From Elizabethkingia occulta (GTDB lineage Bacteria; Bacteroidota; Bacteroidia; Flavobacteriales; Weeksellaceae), in contig NZ_MAHX01000002.1 of assembly GCF_002023715.1 (NCBI RefSeq), forward strand, positions 248,001-312,000: a stretch of DNA of 64,000 bases, given 5' to 3'. The position numbers and the translations under genes are program-made. This document shows positions 8,275 to 17,238 of the stretch, one piece after another (the stretch's first letter is position 1; each line of letters starts with the position of its first letter). The notes under the pieces are model-generated. The model was not told the origin of the DNA. It saw only the letters and a program-made list of their open reading frames with translations, and searched no databases.

Positions 8275-8934
8275 TCAATAATTAGAAGTCTTTGTTTTTA
8301 CTTTAGTTTTCCTGATCCAATAAGAAATATAGAATGATCCCAGTACGGTAGGAGCAAGCCATCCAATGATATTTCCGTAATGAAGCCCTGCTACAATAAA
8401 TGCTGTTACAGATGCTATAAGTGCTCCGGACATTTTCCCGATATGATGGTGAATCCATTTGTTCCGGACATTCTTCAGATTTTTATAGAATGAAATATCT
8501 CTGCTGCTCATTAGGATACCAAGACCGCCGAAGATAAGATATAGTATAGAGAACTGTTGGTTTACTGACCAGTTGATAACAGCCATAATAACCATAAGAA
8601 TTCCGATAAGAAGCATTATATATGATATTGCATAGTCTTTAACGGATGCAGATTCTTTTGATCTGGATTTAAAACTTAATGCTGCATTTCCGGCAAGAAT
8701 CATATAAATAGTAAATATTCCGATAAGGAATAAAAAGAGATTTTTGTGATGAGGCATTTGAGCAACAATAAGAGATAGTAAAGAGCTGACAAGCATTCCT
8801 GCGGAAAATACCTTTCCAAAGAGTTTGTGATTGGATGAACCTTTTTTTACAATAATAGTTGCAAATCCTGCTATAAGCCCAATACCTCCGAAGAATGCAT
8901 GAATGTAGATAAGTGTTTTAATAAATGTTTCCAT
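8275..8934 (-). CDS. Multi-pass membrane protein, DUF2306-like
   Basis: 219 aa with about six to seven hydrophobic helices (first helix IKTLIYIHAFFGGIGLIAGF). H13 in the first helix and the IVKKGSSNHKLFGKVF loop are typical of small Bacteroidetes membrane proteins loosely assigned to DUF2306. The soluble loop KNVRNKWIHHHIGKMSGA carries a His triplet that could bind metal or heme, but no function is established. Weak call as to family, strong as to being a real membrane protein. Confidence 0.7.
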   Translation of the reverse strand: METFIKTLIYIHAFFGGIGLIAGFATIIVKKGSSNHKLFGKVFSAGMLVSSLLSLIVAQMPHHKNLFLFLIGIFTIYMILAGNAALSFKSRSKESASVKDYAISYIMLLIGILMVIMAVINWSVNQQFSILYLIFGGLGILMSSRDISFYKNLKNVRNKWIHHHIGKMSGALIASVTAFIVAGLHYGNIIGWLAPTVLGSFYISYWIRKTKVKTKTSNY

Positions 8935-9301
8935 AGTTTTTATTTGATGAAGTAAAATTCAGCAAATACACTCAGCTTATCAAAAACAAATAACTGACCG
9001 GAAGATTTTGTTTACCGAAAGGGTGGAAAATTTAGTTGAATAGAATTTAGTATTCGTTTAGGTTAATGCAAAAGTGCTATATATATTGAACAATATACTG
9101 TGTATAGGGTATAGATCTTTCAACTTATGATAACTTATATTTAAAATATATTCTCTGTGACCATTGCTAAGCGTTAGCGGCTTTGCTTTCTTTAATAAAA
9201 CGGATTAATTAATAAAAAGCTTTGCGTTCATTGCTTTTGAATTCTCAACGACTCAAAAAAAAGATGCAAAAGACAATGTAGCGTATTGTACTTTTAAAGG
9301 T
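8935..9301. other. 367-bp intergenic region without a gene
   Basis: AT-rich, no convincing coding frame or RNA. A small hairpin (GCTAA-GCG-TTAGC, around 9168-9180) lies in the middle but lacks a clear U tract. It should hold the promoter of the DUF2306-like gene at its left edge. Confidence 0.5.
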
Positions 9302-10138
9302 TTATAAGAGATGCAGACTGGCAATCAGAATACGGATACCAACGAGCGCCAGAGAAATAGCCAGGGCTTTTATAATGAATTTTCCCTTTACCTTTCTGGA
9401 GAAATAAGCGCCAAGAAAAGCTCCCGGAATAACTCCTAAAATAAGAGCTGCAACCATTTTCAGGATTTTAGGATCGTTGTAACTGCCTTCAAAGTAGTGT
9501 ACAATAACACTAACAGTGGACATAATCGCCAGAATGAAATGCGAAGTTGCAGTTGCAATATGTACCGGAAACTGTAACCATTCTACCATAGCCGGTACAT
9601 GGATAATACCACCACCGATTCCCAGAAGAGGGGAGAAGAAACCTACAAATATGCTTAGGGCTATTCCGTATTTCATATTGTAGATATACTCATAAGTTTC
9701 ACCATATTTATCGGTGATTTTTTGATGAATACGGCCAGTAACTTTCTTCTCAGGGTTATTTTTCTTTTCCTTCCCGCCTTTCAGAAAAAGGAATATGGAA
9801 AGAATGATGAGCACAAAGCCAAAAATATTATCAAACTGATGTTTCGGAATATGTTTGGTGGTCAGAACTCCTAGTATAGATCCCGGAATAGTTGCAATTG
9901 CAAAGATAATTCCGGCTTTATAATCTATTCTTTTAGTTCTCATATAGGCCATAGAGCCCACTGATGCGTTAGCAGCCACCACTGCCATTGAGATTGCCGT
10001 AATACTTTCCGGCGACAAATCAGGGTAAAAAAGAATGAGAATAGGTACAAGAATAAAACCGCCGCCGGCTCCGATTAATGTTCCTAAAGTTCCGATACCA
10101 AATCCTAATAGCATTAAAAGTACAAAGCTTTCTGTCAT
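9302..10138 (-). CDS. TauE/SafE-family sulfite/anion exporter-like permease
   Basis: 278 aa from the ATG at 10138 (MTESFVLLMLLGFGIGTLG). The longer frame to 10204 adds a poorly supported N-terminal stretch. About eight TM helices in two repeats, each opening with a glycine-rich motif: GTLIGAGGGFILVPILILFYP near residues 18-38 and GIGGGIIHVPAMVEWL near 175. These are the TauE/SafE (PF01925) hallmarks. Members move sulfite, sulfoacetate or other small anions; the substrate here cannot be told. Divergent from the peptide/lipoprotein unit across a ~500-bp gap. Confidence 0.88.
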   Translation of the reverse strand: MTESFVLLMLLGFGIGTLGTLIGAGGGFILVPILILFYPDLSPESITAISMAVVAANASVGSMAYMRTKRIDYKAGIIFAIATIPGSILGVLTTKHIPKHQFDNIFGFVLIILSIFLFLKGGKEKKNNPEKKVTGRIHQKITDKYGETYEYIYNMKYGIALSIFVGFFSPLLGIGGGIIHVPAMVEWLQFPVHIATATSHFILAIMSTVSVIVHYFEGSYNDPKILKMVAALILGVIPGAFLGAYFSRKVKGKFIIKALAISLALVGIRILIASLHLL

Positions 10139-10312
10139 GTAAGTGTCTCCTGTAAGTAGTTTAGTGTAGCAGGCGCTAAAATACAGAAATTTTTGGTGTT
10201 CCAAAATATGATTGAAGTTTTTCCGATTATTAGTGCTTTAGAAGTAAAATAGTCATTGAATTGTGACATAAAAACAGATACAGAGTTTATACTAAATATT
10301 TATGCTTACCAT

Positions 10313-10342
10313 AAAAAAATGACAGATATCTGTCATTTTTTT
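10313..10342. repeat. Perfect loopless 30-bp palindrome (operator, terminator or cruciform)
   Basis: The core TGACAGATATCTGTCA is flanked by seven A on the left and seven T on the right, so all 30 bases form one perfect palindrome. It lies between two divergent genes, directly upstream of a probable promoter for the plus-strand unit, so it is not at a gene end. It could bind a dimeric regulator or stop stray transcription in both directions. Confidence 0.75.
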
Positions 10343-10366
10343 GCTTTATAAGACAGAGTAATTTTG
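10340..10366 (+). promoter_or_regulatory. Probable promoter of the 65-aa peptide/lipoprotein unit
   Basis: A -33-like TTTG at 10340-10343 and a perfect -7 element TAATTTTG at 10359-10366 with a 15-bp spacer, somewhat shorter than usual. A start near 10373 would give a ~270-nt 5' leader. The -33-like part overlaps the right arm of the palindrome. Confidence 0.5.
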
Positions 10367-10395
10367 CAGCACAAATTAAAACACTAACAAATATT

Positions 10396-10434
10396 ATGAT
10401 GATCTTCAGTAAAATGACAATCTCTTTCAGGTAA
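10396..10434 (+). other. Possible 12-codon leader ORF within the long 5' leader
   Basis: ATG-initiated frame encoding MMIFSKMTISFR, ~24 nt after the predicted transcription start. Its stop overlaps TTCAGGTA (10426-10433), the left arm of an 8-bp inverted repeat whose right arm TACCTGAA is at 10468-10475. Such an arrangement could couple translation to RNA folding, but a frame this short can occur by chance. Confidence 0.25.
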
Positions 10435-10641
10435 TAATCTGCATAGTTTATTTAGGTCTATATAGTCTACCTGAATAGAAACCAATTACTCCAATGCCAA
10501 CTTTCCGATTAATACAATTTAAGCATTAGTATTCTTTCTGCCTCTTTAATTATTCCCTGTAATGATTATGGAGAAAGATAAATAATGCCTTAAAGAGAGC
10601 TTGGAATACACACAAATAAAAAACACAAAAACATAAACAAA

Positions 10642-10839
10642 ATGATTACAATGAATGAATTAAAAGTAACTCCTTTAAAAAGGGAGTATTTGCCACCTAT
10701 GATTGAAGTAGAGTTTTTAGAAATAGAGCAGGGAATTGCTGCTGGTTCGGCATATACTGTTCCTCCAAATATAAATGGTCAGGTAAAAGATGAATGGGAA
10801 ATAAAAGATGACGAAATACATGATGTTGAATGGTTATAG
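10642..10839 (+). CDS. 65-aa small protein with EQGIAAGSA motif ahead of a fimbrillin-like lipoprotein
   Basis: 65 aa (or 62 from the second Met, MNELKVTPLK). No signal peptide or TM helix. A basic N-terminus leads into YLPPMIEVEFLEIEQGIAAGSA, then a proline-rich bridge and a strongly acidic tail ending DEIHDVEWL. I associate this pattern (YxxPxIE..E.EQGIAAGSA..., acidic/Trp end) with short proteins beside surface lipoproteins in Bacteroidetes, but cannot name a family. The abrupt switch after GIAAGSA is reminiscent of a leader/core boundary in processed peptides; that is speculation. It lies 49 bp before the lipoprotein gene and shares its long leader. Confidence 0.75.
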   Translation: MITMNELKVTPLKREYLPPMIEVEFLEIEQGIAAGSAYTVPPNINGQVKDEWEIKDDEIHDVEWL

Positions 10840-10888
10840 CTATAGAAACTAAAGGTAAATCTCTTTTTAACTAACTAAGTATTACAAA

Positions 10889-12412
10889 ATGACAAAAAAT
10901 ATAAACACAAGAAAATATAATGTTTTATTCATAGCGTTATGTATATGGGTAACATCGTGTAGAGGTACAGATAATGCTATTACTGATGAAAATAATAATA
11001 ACGGAGGTCCTTTCAACGTAATTGTGAATTTGAAAGGAGCAGAAATTGAAGAAGGTTCCATAGCCAAAACAGCTGCTATAGAAGGTTCAAAAGCAAATGT
11101 AACAGGTATCCAGCAGTTTGTGGTTCCTTTTGATGGTATATCTAATGCAACGGTAACACTAATTCCGGAGCGTCCTGTATCCAGAACGCAAGCATCGATC
11201 AACCCTGTAGCTGGTACACCTTCAATAACAGAACTAGGTAATAATATTATATATAAAGTTGCGGTATACAGAATTGATGGGAGTTTTGTGGATGAAAAGA
11301 CTTTTACCTATAAAACCAACAACACAAATGACCAGCAAGGTTTTATGTTAGATGGTGGTCAAACCTACACTTTTGTAGCGTATTCTGTTAATAGTACTTC
11401 TACAGTACCTTCAGTAGCTAATACTCCCAGAACCTTGACTGCAGACAAGCTAAGCGGCGTAAGCGGGGATCTTATGTATTTTAAACAAAATATGATGGTT
11501 TCCGGTAATGGAAATAACTATATAAGTGTTGTATTAAAACATAAGTTTACTAAGATTACTACTGTTATAGATGCTACAGGGGTTGGGAATATTTCTTTAG
11601 TGGACAATGCGAGAATCAGCCCGGTAGGAACATCTGCAGATATAAAATTATCTGATGGAAGTCTTACCTACAATGCTTCCGCATCCAGTACTCCGGTTGT
11701 TAATTTTAAAACTATGGATAGCCAAAAAGTAAGCAGTGATACTAATCTTTTTATATCCAATAATGATAAAAATGTTAATCCGGCACGATTGGATATCGGG
11801 ACACTAATTGTAGGCGGAACACCTCAGGATAATTTTACAGTTCCCGACGTAAATATTACTCCAGGAAATCAATATAATCTAATTGTAAAATTTGGTCCTT
11901 GCAGAAAGGAATTGTACCGGAGAGGTTTTGCAATGAACTATCCTGGGGGATCGAATCCTTCATCTCCTGTAAGTACAACTTTAACATTGCCCCCTACAGA
12001 TTTAGGTTTAATATTTGATTTATATACGTTAGATGATTCATTTAACATTACAATCAATGGTACTAAAATAGCTCAGGACGAGATTTATTTCGCAGCAAGT
12101 ACAGGAATTGTTTTTGCAGATGGTTCCAAATATGAAGAGGGTGGAATACCAAAAGTATGGTTTATGAATGGCGTCCGCGATAAGCCGGTAGTAAGAGTTG
12201 TTATAAACAGAGATGGAAAAGTCTCGATGTATGGTTCCAAATCCTCTCAGGGTCGTTTATTCCCACTGAAGTTAACGTCTGGAAATAGCTTTAATACTGT
12301 AACTTGGAATACTACAGGAATTAATACAATTGTATCTCAGGTAGTAGGAGTTGGAGCTACTGTTATAAAGGGTGATGCAATAGGAATACAAAGCACGCCA
12401 TGTACTCCATAG
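10889..12412 (+). CDS. Fimbrillin-like surface lipoprotein
   Basis: 507 aa. The N-terminus has a hydrophobic stretch (NVLFIALCIWVTSC) ending in a lipobox-like VTSC, so the mature protein probably starts at lipidated Cys24 and is anchored in the outer membrane. The region around residues 185-235 (LMYFKQNMMVSGNGNNYISVVLKHKFTKITTVID, shown in parts) has the LKHKF-x-K beta-strand block common in FimA/Mfa/FimB-type fimbrillins of Bacteroidetes. A stalk or anchor role in a fimbria-like structure is inferred. No other fimbrial genes are adjacent. Followed by a strong terminator. Confidence 0.7.
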   Translation: MTKNINTRKYNVLFIALCIWVTSCRGTDNAITDENNNNGGPFNVIVNLKGAEIEEGSIAKTAAIEGSKANVTGIQQFVVPFDGISNATVTLIPERPVSRTQASINPVAGTPSITELGNNIIYKVAVYRIDGSFVDEKTFTYKTNNTNDQQGFMLDGGQTYTFVAYSVNSTSTVPSVANTPRTLTADKLSGVSGDLMYFKQNMMVSGNGNNYISVVLKHKFTKITTVIDATGVGNISLVDNARISPVGTSADIKLSDGSLTYNASASSTPVVNFKTMDSQKVSSDTNLFISNNDKNVNPARLDIGTLIVGGTPQDNFTVPDVNITPGNQYNLIVKFGPCRKELYRRGFAMNYPGGSNPSSPVSTTLTLPPTDLGLIFDLYTLDDSFNITINGTKIAQDEIYFAASTGIVFADGSKYEEGGIPKVWFMNGVRDKPVVRVVINRDGKVSMYGSKSSQGRLFPLKLTSGNSFNTVTWNTTGINTIVSQVVGVGATVIKGDAIGIQSTPCTP

Positions 12413-12461
12413 TTTAATGTTACATATAAGATTCTTGTAACTGTATATTTACAGATATTAG

Positions 12462-12497
12462 AAAATAGGTTGGAATACTTTCCAACCTATTTTTATT
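12462..12497 (+). terminator. Intrinsic terminator after the fimbrillin-like gene
   Basis: 13-bp stem AAAATAGGTTGGA / TCCAACCTATTTT, short loop, then an A/T tract. It lies 50 bp after the stop codon. Confidence 0.88.
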
Positions 12498-12613
12498 TAA
12501 ATAAAATGTAATTAGAGAAGAAAATTTGAATTGTTTTTGGAAATAAAATGGAAAAATGTAAAATGTCCGGATTAAAATTTTATTTTTATAAGATGTTAAT
12601 ATGATAAAAGTAT

Positions 12614-13291
12614 ATGCGTAAAGTTTTAGTATGGTCGCTCAAATTGGTGGGTAGCATTATTGGTATAGTCATTTTGTATTTGTTATTGGGGTATTTTATC
12701 CCTTTTATTCCGGTAAAAGCAGAGAAAACGGATGATCCCAAAATAATAGAGGCATACATTATGACCAATGGTGTTCATACAGACCTTGTTGTTCCGGTAA
12801 AAAATGAATTAATGGACTGGAGTCAGAAGATTCCTTTTTCACAGACAAAAGGAAAAAGCACAGACTTTAATTATATTGCTTTTGGGTGGGGAGATAAGGG
12901 TTTTTATCTGGATACCCCAACATGGGCAGATCTGAAATTTTCTACAGCTTTTAAAGCGGCTTTTTGGATGGGACAGTCTGCAATGCACGCTACCTATTAC
13001 AAAAGCGTGAAAGAAGGGGATGATTGTAAAAAGATTATGCTTACTGTAGCACAATACAAAAGACTTGTAACGTTTGTGGACGATAAGTTTGATAAAGACC
13101 AGCAAGGGAGCTATATATTTATACCTACTAATGCAGTATATGGAAATGACGATGCTTTTTATGATGCCAGAGGGAGCTATAACTTTCTGTATACTTGCAA
13201 TACATGGGCTAATAATGGATTGAAGGTTGCCGGACAAAAAGCTGCATTATGGACACCAAGTGATTTCGGAATTTTCCAACATTATAAATAA
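12614..13291 (+). CDS. TIGR02117/DUF2459-family membrane-anchored protein
   Basis: 225 aa. One N-terminal TM helix (LVGSIIGIVILYLLLGYF) and a periplasmic domain. Conserved features recalled for this family: NGVHTDLVVPV near residue 52, FGWGDKGFYLDTPTWADL, and a Cys-Asn-Thr-Trp block (YTCNTWANNGLKVAG), which looks like a His/Cys hydrolase arrangement. Biochemical role unknown. First of three closely spaced plus-strand genes (22-bp and 13-bp gaps). Confidence 0.8.
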   Translation: MRKVLVWSLKLVGSIIGIVILYLLLGYFIPFIPVKAEKTDDPKIIEAYIMTNGVHTDLVVPVKNELMDWSQKIPFSQTKGKSTDFNYIAFGWGDKGFYLDTPTWADLKFSTAFKAAFWMGQSAMHATYYKSVKEGDDCKKIMLTVAQYKRLVTFVDDKFDKDQQGSYIFIPTNAVYGNDDAFYDARGSYNFLYTCNTWANNGLKVAGQKAALWTPSDFGIFQHYK

Positions 13292-13313
13292 TTTCTAAAA
13301 CTTTGTAATCAAC

Positions 13314-13673
13314 ATGAGTTACGATATTCAGTTATTCAGAAATGAAACCAAAGAGCGGGAGCAACTGTCAAAAGATGAAAACTTTTTCGATCACGAAGAA
13401 AATCTTGAACCTTTTACAGAAGAACAGTCTGGTAAACTAAAAAAGAGACTCGTAAACTATGGATATGAATTCATTAAAGAAGGCGATTCCGGTTTGGAAT
13501 ATAAAAATAACGAACATGGGGTAGATGTATTGCTTACCGACAGAGGGCTATACTTTATTGCAACATGGAATCAAGACGCTATTTTTGAAGCAGGAATGAC
13601 GGCTTCAGAATTTACAGATACAGAAGAGTTCGTAAAATATGATCCGCAAAATGGCGGATGGGAAGAGTTTTAG
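13314..13673 (+). CDS. Hypothetical 119-aa acidic protein
   Basis: Soluble, acidic, no signal peptide. Starts MSYDIQLFRNETKEREQ and ends DPQNGGWEEF. Predicted alpha/beta with a helix-rich first half (EEQSGKLKKRLVNYGYEFI) and strands in the second (GVDVLLTDRGLYFIATW). I do not recognise a family with certainty; the SYDIxLFR opening is recurrent in small bacterial hypothetical proteins. It is placed between the TIGR02117 and GNAT genes, likely in one transcript. Confidence 0.75.
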   Translation: MSYDIQLFRNETKEREQLSKDENFFDHEENLEPFTEEQSGKLKKRLVNYGYEFIKEGDSGLEYKNNEHGVDVLLTDRGLYFIATWNQDAIFEAGMTASEFTDTEEFVKYDPQNGGWEEF

Positions 13674-13686
13674 AGAAGAATAAAAT

Positions 13687-14160
13687 ATGTTTGAAATCAC
13701 GATCAGAGAAGCTGAGAATAGTGAATTAAGTATTATCCAGCGAATGTGTTCGGACACGATATCTGCTGTATGTAAGAAAGATTATAATAATGACCAGATA
13801 AAAGTGTGGGTATCAGGTATAGAAAATACCGAGCGATGGAATAATAATTTATCAGATCAATATTTATTGGTTGCTGAGTTTAAAGATGAAATTATAGGAT
13901 TTATATCTTTAAAAGACGGGTTTTATATAGATTTTTTATATGTCCATAAAGATTACCAAAGCAAAGGAGTTGCTAAAAAACTATATATGGAAATAGAAGA
14001 AAAAGCAATAACTGAAAAACAATTAAGCCTTATAGCTGATGTCAGTATAACAGCAAAACCTTTTTTTGAAAAAATAGGGTTCAAAATTATAAAAGAACGA
14101 CATGTGATGCTTAAAGGAATTGAATTGACGAATTATAAAATGGAAAAATCAATAGTATAA
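13687..14160 (+). CDS. GNAT family N-acetyltransferase
   Basis: 157 aa. Standard GNAT fold: the N-terminal REAENSELSIIQRMC strand-helix, then motif A with the acetyl-CoA pyrophosphate loop DFLYVHKDYQSKGVAKKLY (residues ~79-97, QxxGVA form), and the C-terminal FFEKIGFKIIKER block. Substrate unknown; it resembles the YafP/PhnO-like general class. Last gene before a hairpin at 14162-14189. Confidence 0.87.
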   Translation: MFEITIREAENSELSIIQRMCSDTISAVCKKDYNNDQIKVWVSGIENTERWNNNLSDQYLLVAEFKDEIIGFISLKDGFYIDFLYVHKDYQSKGVAKKLYMEIEEKAITEKQLSLIADVSITAKPFFEKIGFKIIKERHVMLKGIELTNYKMEKSIV

Positions 14161-14161
14161 A

Positions 14162-14190
14162 AAATAGCACGGAAAAGACCGTGCTATTTA
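14162..14190 (+). terminator. Hairpin terminator after the GNAT gene
   Basis: 11-bp stem AAATAGCACGG / CCGTGCTATTT with a 6-nt loop, starting right at the stop codon. The downstream U tract is poor. Confidence 0.7.
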
Positions 14191-14250
14191 ACGAAAAGAG
14201 ATCCTATTTTATATAAAATACATGTGTATTAAATGTCCCTCTTTCTTTTT

Positions 14251-14412
14251 TATTCGTACTTCTAACTTCGTACTTATCAATGCGATAAATATTTGATCTC
14301 TATTAGGCACCTAAAGTCGAAAATAAAAGACTATATCCACTGACAATTAACTAGGTTAAAAGTGTTAGCCCTGCTTCCGACTTCGTACTTCTAACTTCTG
14401 ATTTCGTACTTA
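14251..14412. repeat. Dispersed TTAGAAGTACGAAGT-type repeat, two copies
   Basis: CGTACTTCTAACTTCGTACTT at 14255-14275 (in part) and again, with variants, at 14380-14412, immediately after the hisIE stop codon. Both are reverse-complement versions of the TTAGAAGTACGAAGT unit seen elsewhere. The ~250-bp gap between the GNAT and hisIE genes otherwise holds nothing recognisable. Confidence 0.8.
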
Positions 14413-15000
14413 TTAATGTCTTTCGCGTAATACCGCTTCGATATCTTCTAGTGAAAAACCTTTCGCTTTTAAAAGAATAAGATAGTGGTAAAGCAGATCT
14501 GCCGATTCATTTTTGAACAGCTCATCATTATTGTCTTTTGCTTCAATGACAACTTCTACAGCTTCTTCTCCAACTTTCTGAGCTACTTTGTTAATACCTC
14601 TTCTGTACAGCTGGTTGGTATATGAACTTTCGATGTTATTATCTATCCTGTCAGAAATGACCTGCTGCAATTCGTAAACGAAGCCTTTTTTAGATTGGTC
14701 ACCAAAGCAAGAGGTACTACCGGTATGGCAGGTAGGACCATTGGGCTTTACTTTTATCAGTAAAGTATCCTGATCGCAATCTAATAAGATTTCTTTTACT
14801 TCCAGAAAATTACCGGAAGTTTCTCCTTTAGTCCATAATCTGTTTTTTGAACGGGAGAAAAAGGTAACTTTTCCTTCTTCTTCTGTTTTGTTATAAGCCT
14901 CGTTATTCATATAACCCAGCATAAGAACCTGCTCGGTCAGGTAGTTCTGGATAATAACCGGAACTAAACCATCTTTGTTTTTATTAAAATCTATTTCCAT
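14413..15000 (-). CDS. hisIE: Bifunctional phosphoribosyl-AMP cyclohydrolase/phosphoribosyl-ATP pyrophosphatase
   Basis: 195 aa. Residues ~1-100 are HisI ([33 protein letters not shown] in parts; metal-site Cys/His in DCDQDTLL and [12 protein letters not shown]). Residues ~105-195 are HisE, a MazG-like helical domain with [13 protein letters not shown]. Together they carry out steps 2 and 3 of histidine biosynthesis. The start overlaps the end of hisF by 10 bp. Last gene of the operon, followed directly by dispersed repeats. Confidence 0.96.
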   Translation of the reverse strand: MEIDFNKNKDGLVPVIIQNYLTEQVLMLGYMNNEAYNKTEEEGKVTFFSRSKNRLWTKGETSGNFLEVKEILLDCDQDTLLIKVKPNGPTCHTGSTSCFGDQSKKGFVYELQQVISDRIDNNIESSYTNQLYRRGINKVAQKVGEEAVEVVIEAKDNNDELFKNESADLLYHYLILLKAKGFSLEDIEAVLRERH

Positions 15001-15749
15001 CTTACCGGAATGTTTTGTTGGGTTAAATATTGTTTGAGTTGTGGAATCGGAACTTCACCGAAGTGAAATATACTGGCTGCTAAAGCACCACTGGCTTTGG
15101 TTTTTTCAAAAACTTCTTTGAAGTCTTCCATTTTACCGGCTCCTCCGGATGCAATGACAGGGATATTGACCAATTGGGAAATTTGCTGTGTAATATCCAA
15201 TGCAAATCCTGCTTTTGTGCCATCGGCATTCATTGAGGTTAACAGGATTTCTCCGGCGCCCAGTTCTTCTGCTTTTTTTGCCCAAGCCAGAGTTTCATAT
15301 TCTGTTTCTGTCTTCCCCCCGCTTACAAATACTTTTTCTGTACCATCAATACTTTTAGTATCTATAGCAACTACTACACACTGACTGCCAAATCGAGCCG
15401 CAAGATCACTTATCAGCTGTGGATTTTTTACGGCAGAAGAATTTACAGATATTTTATCAGCACCTGCTTTTATAATAGTTGCTGCATCTTCAACTGAATT
15501 AATTCCACCACCTACAGTAAACGGAATATTAATTTCTTGCGCAATTCTTTCTACAAGATCGGATAATGTTTTGCGTTTTTCCTGTGTAGCAGAAATATCC
15601 AGAAATACCAATTCGTCTGCACCTTCTTCTACATATTTTTGAGCCAAAGCTACCGGATCGCCAGCATCGCGCAGGCCTTCGAAATTAATACCTTTTACGG
15701 TTCTTCCGTCTTTTATATCCAGGCAGGGTATGATTCTTTTTTTTAGCAT
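14991..15749 (-). CDS. hisF: Imidazole glycerol phosphate synthase cyclase subunit
   Basis: 252 aa TIM barrel. [20 protein letters not shown] at the N-terminus contains the catalytic Asp11-equivalent, with [13 protein letters not shown], and [22 protein letters not shown] as the two phosphate-binding loops. It uses ammonia from HisH to close the imidazole ring, giving IGP and AICAR. Overlaps hisIE by 10 bp. Separated from hisA by the amidase gene. Confidence 0.97.
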   Translation of the reverse strand: MLKKRIIPCLDIKDGRTVKGINFEGLRDAGDPVALAQKYVEEGADELVFLDISATQEKRKTLSDLVERIAQEINIPFTVGGGINSVEDAATIIKAGADKISVNSSAVKNPQLISDLAARFGSQCVVVAIDTKSIDGTEKVFVSGGKTETEYETLAWAKKAEELGAGEILLTSMNADGTKAGFALDITQQISQLVNIPVIASGGAGKMEDFKEVFEKTKASGALAASIFHFGEVPIPQLKQYLTQQNIPVRWK

Positions 15750-15825
15750 GTTTTCTTTGTTATCTCTTTTTGTTATTAGTCTGTATTCTAAGCTTTTGTT
15801 ATTGTTGCGACTTTATAATCAGTTA

Positions 15826-16482
15826 TTAAGGTGCACTTTTAAGATGAAGATCCTGAATTTTGGCTCTCACTTTTTCCATAAAACCAGCTCCGGGATCATA
15901 CTTTACTGTAAAGTAATTTGGATTTTTTTCTTTCCATAAAGGAGAATTCCTAAAAACACCATATTCAGAGTGGCCTATAAGATACTGTATTCCGTATTTT
16001 TTGGTAAGATAACGTATCAGTTTTGCATTGGCTTCTACCTGAGCCTCTGTTAAAGGTTGTTTGCTGCCACCAATGTTTTCAATGCCTATTGCACAGTAAT
16101 TGAGCCCTATTGTATGTCTTGCAAACTGAGTAGGAGGCATAAGCTGATAGATACTACCATCATGATCGATAATGAATTGTGAAGAAACATTCAGCGCACT
16201 TTCACGGGACAGGTTCCTGCGTCCGTTCAGGTAGGTATTGTTAAAATACCGGATGTTATGCTCTAATGTTCCGACTTCTGTATAATGAAGAACAATCATA
16301 GATGGTGTAATCGTTGGTACTTTTTGTACAATACCGTAGTGAGTCCGCATATAATCGAGGCTAAGATCAATTCGTTCCTGATTAAATTCTATTGGCCTCT
16401 GAATAATGTTGATGGTTTCCGTTTGCGCTTTTGCCCCTGCAGAAAATAAAAGCAGTATAAATAACAGTTTTATATATTTCAT
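15826..16482 (-). CDS. Exported N-acetylmuramoyl-L-alanine amidase, lodged in the his operon
   Basis: 218 aa with a signal peptide (LLFILLLFSAGAKAQ). Amidase_2/PGRP-like zinc domain: first zinc His in MIVLHYTE (~H66), then NVSSQFIIDHDGSIYQLMPPTQFARHTI, and the second zinc His in LIGHSEYGVF, with K-x-DPG (VKYDPGAGF) as the closing catalytic segment. It would cleave the bond between MurNAc and L-Ala in peptidoglycan fragments in the periplasm. It has no link to histidine synthesis, and sits 30 bp after hisA and 76 bp before hisF, so it is likely carried on the his mRNA. Confidence 0.88.
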   Translation of the reverse strand: MKYIKLLFILLLFSAGAKAQTETINIIQRPIEFNQERIDLSLDYMRTHYGIVQKVPTITPSMIVLHYTEVGTLEHNIRYFNNTYLNGRRNLSRESALNVSSQFIIDHDGSIYQLMPPTQFARHTIGLNYCAIGIENIGGSKQPLTEAQVEANAKLIRYLTKKYGIQYLIGHSEYGVFRNSPLWKEKNPNYFTVKYDPGAGFMEKVRAKIQDLHLKSAP

Positions 16483-16512
16483 CCGTTTACTTTAAAATTT
16501 GCAAAACTTCAT

Positions 16513-17229
16513 TTATGAAATCAACTCACGAAGTTCTTTTAGTTTTATTCTTCCTTCATATATAGCCTTACCCAGAATAGCACCTTCACATCCTAATTCT
16601 TTAAGAAGATAGAGATCTTCAATTCCGGAAACACCCCCGGAAGCAATAAGTTTTACTTCTGTATCGGCTAATATCTCTTTATACAGCTCATTGGATGTTC
16701 CTTCCAGCATTCCGTCCTTTGCAATATCTGTACATATAACGTAAGAAATTCCTTTTTGCTTATAATCCCGGATAAAATCTATAACATCCAGTTCTGAAGA
16801 TTCCAGCCAGCCATGGGTAGCAATCCTGCGGTTTTTGCAGTCCGCCCCCAGGATAATTTTTTCTGATCCGTAAATATCAATCCACTGCGTAAAAAGATCG
16901 GGTTCCTGTACCGCAATACTTCCTCCGGTAATCTGCTTAGCACCACTTTCAAAAGCAATATCTATATCTTTTTGGGATTTAATACCTCCACCGAAGTCAA
17001 TCTGTAATGATGTTTTTGATGCCAGTTGTTCCAGAGTTTTATAGTTTACAATCTGTTTGGACTTAGCACCGTCCAGATCTACAAGGTGTAAATATTGGAT
17101 ACCGTGATCTTCAAACTCCTTCGCTACCTCCAGAGGATTTTCATTATAAATTTTCTTAGTGTCATAATCTCCCTGTGACAGGCGCACACATTTTCCTTCA
17201 ATAATATCTATAGCCGGGATTATTCGCAT
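16513..17229 (-). CDS. hisA: ProFAR isomerase
   Basis: 238 aa TIM barrel. [21 protein letters not shown] holds the catalytic Asp8-equivalent, [12 protein letters not shown] the first phosphate loop, and the second catalytic Asp is in [14 protein letters not shown], with [12 protein letters not shown] as the last loop. It isomerises ProFAR to PRFAR in histidine biosynthesis. It starts 9 bp after the end of the S41 protease gene. Confidence 0.97.
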   Translation of the reverse strand: MRIIPAIDIIEGKCVRLSQGDYDTKKIYNENPLEVAKEFEDHGIQYLHLVDLDGAKSKQIVNYKTLEQLASKTSLQIDFGGGIKSQKDIDIAFESGAKQITGGSIAVQEPDLFTQWIDIYGSEKIILGADCKNRRIATHGWLESSELDVIDFIRDYKQKGISYVICTDIAKDGMLEGTSNELYKEILADTEVKLIASGGVSGIEDLYLLKELGCEGAILGKAIYEGRIKLKELRELIS

Positions 17230-17238
17230 TTTGTTTTT

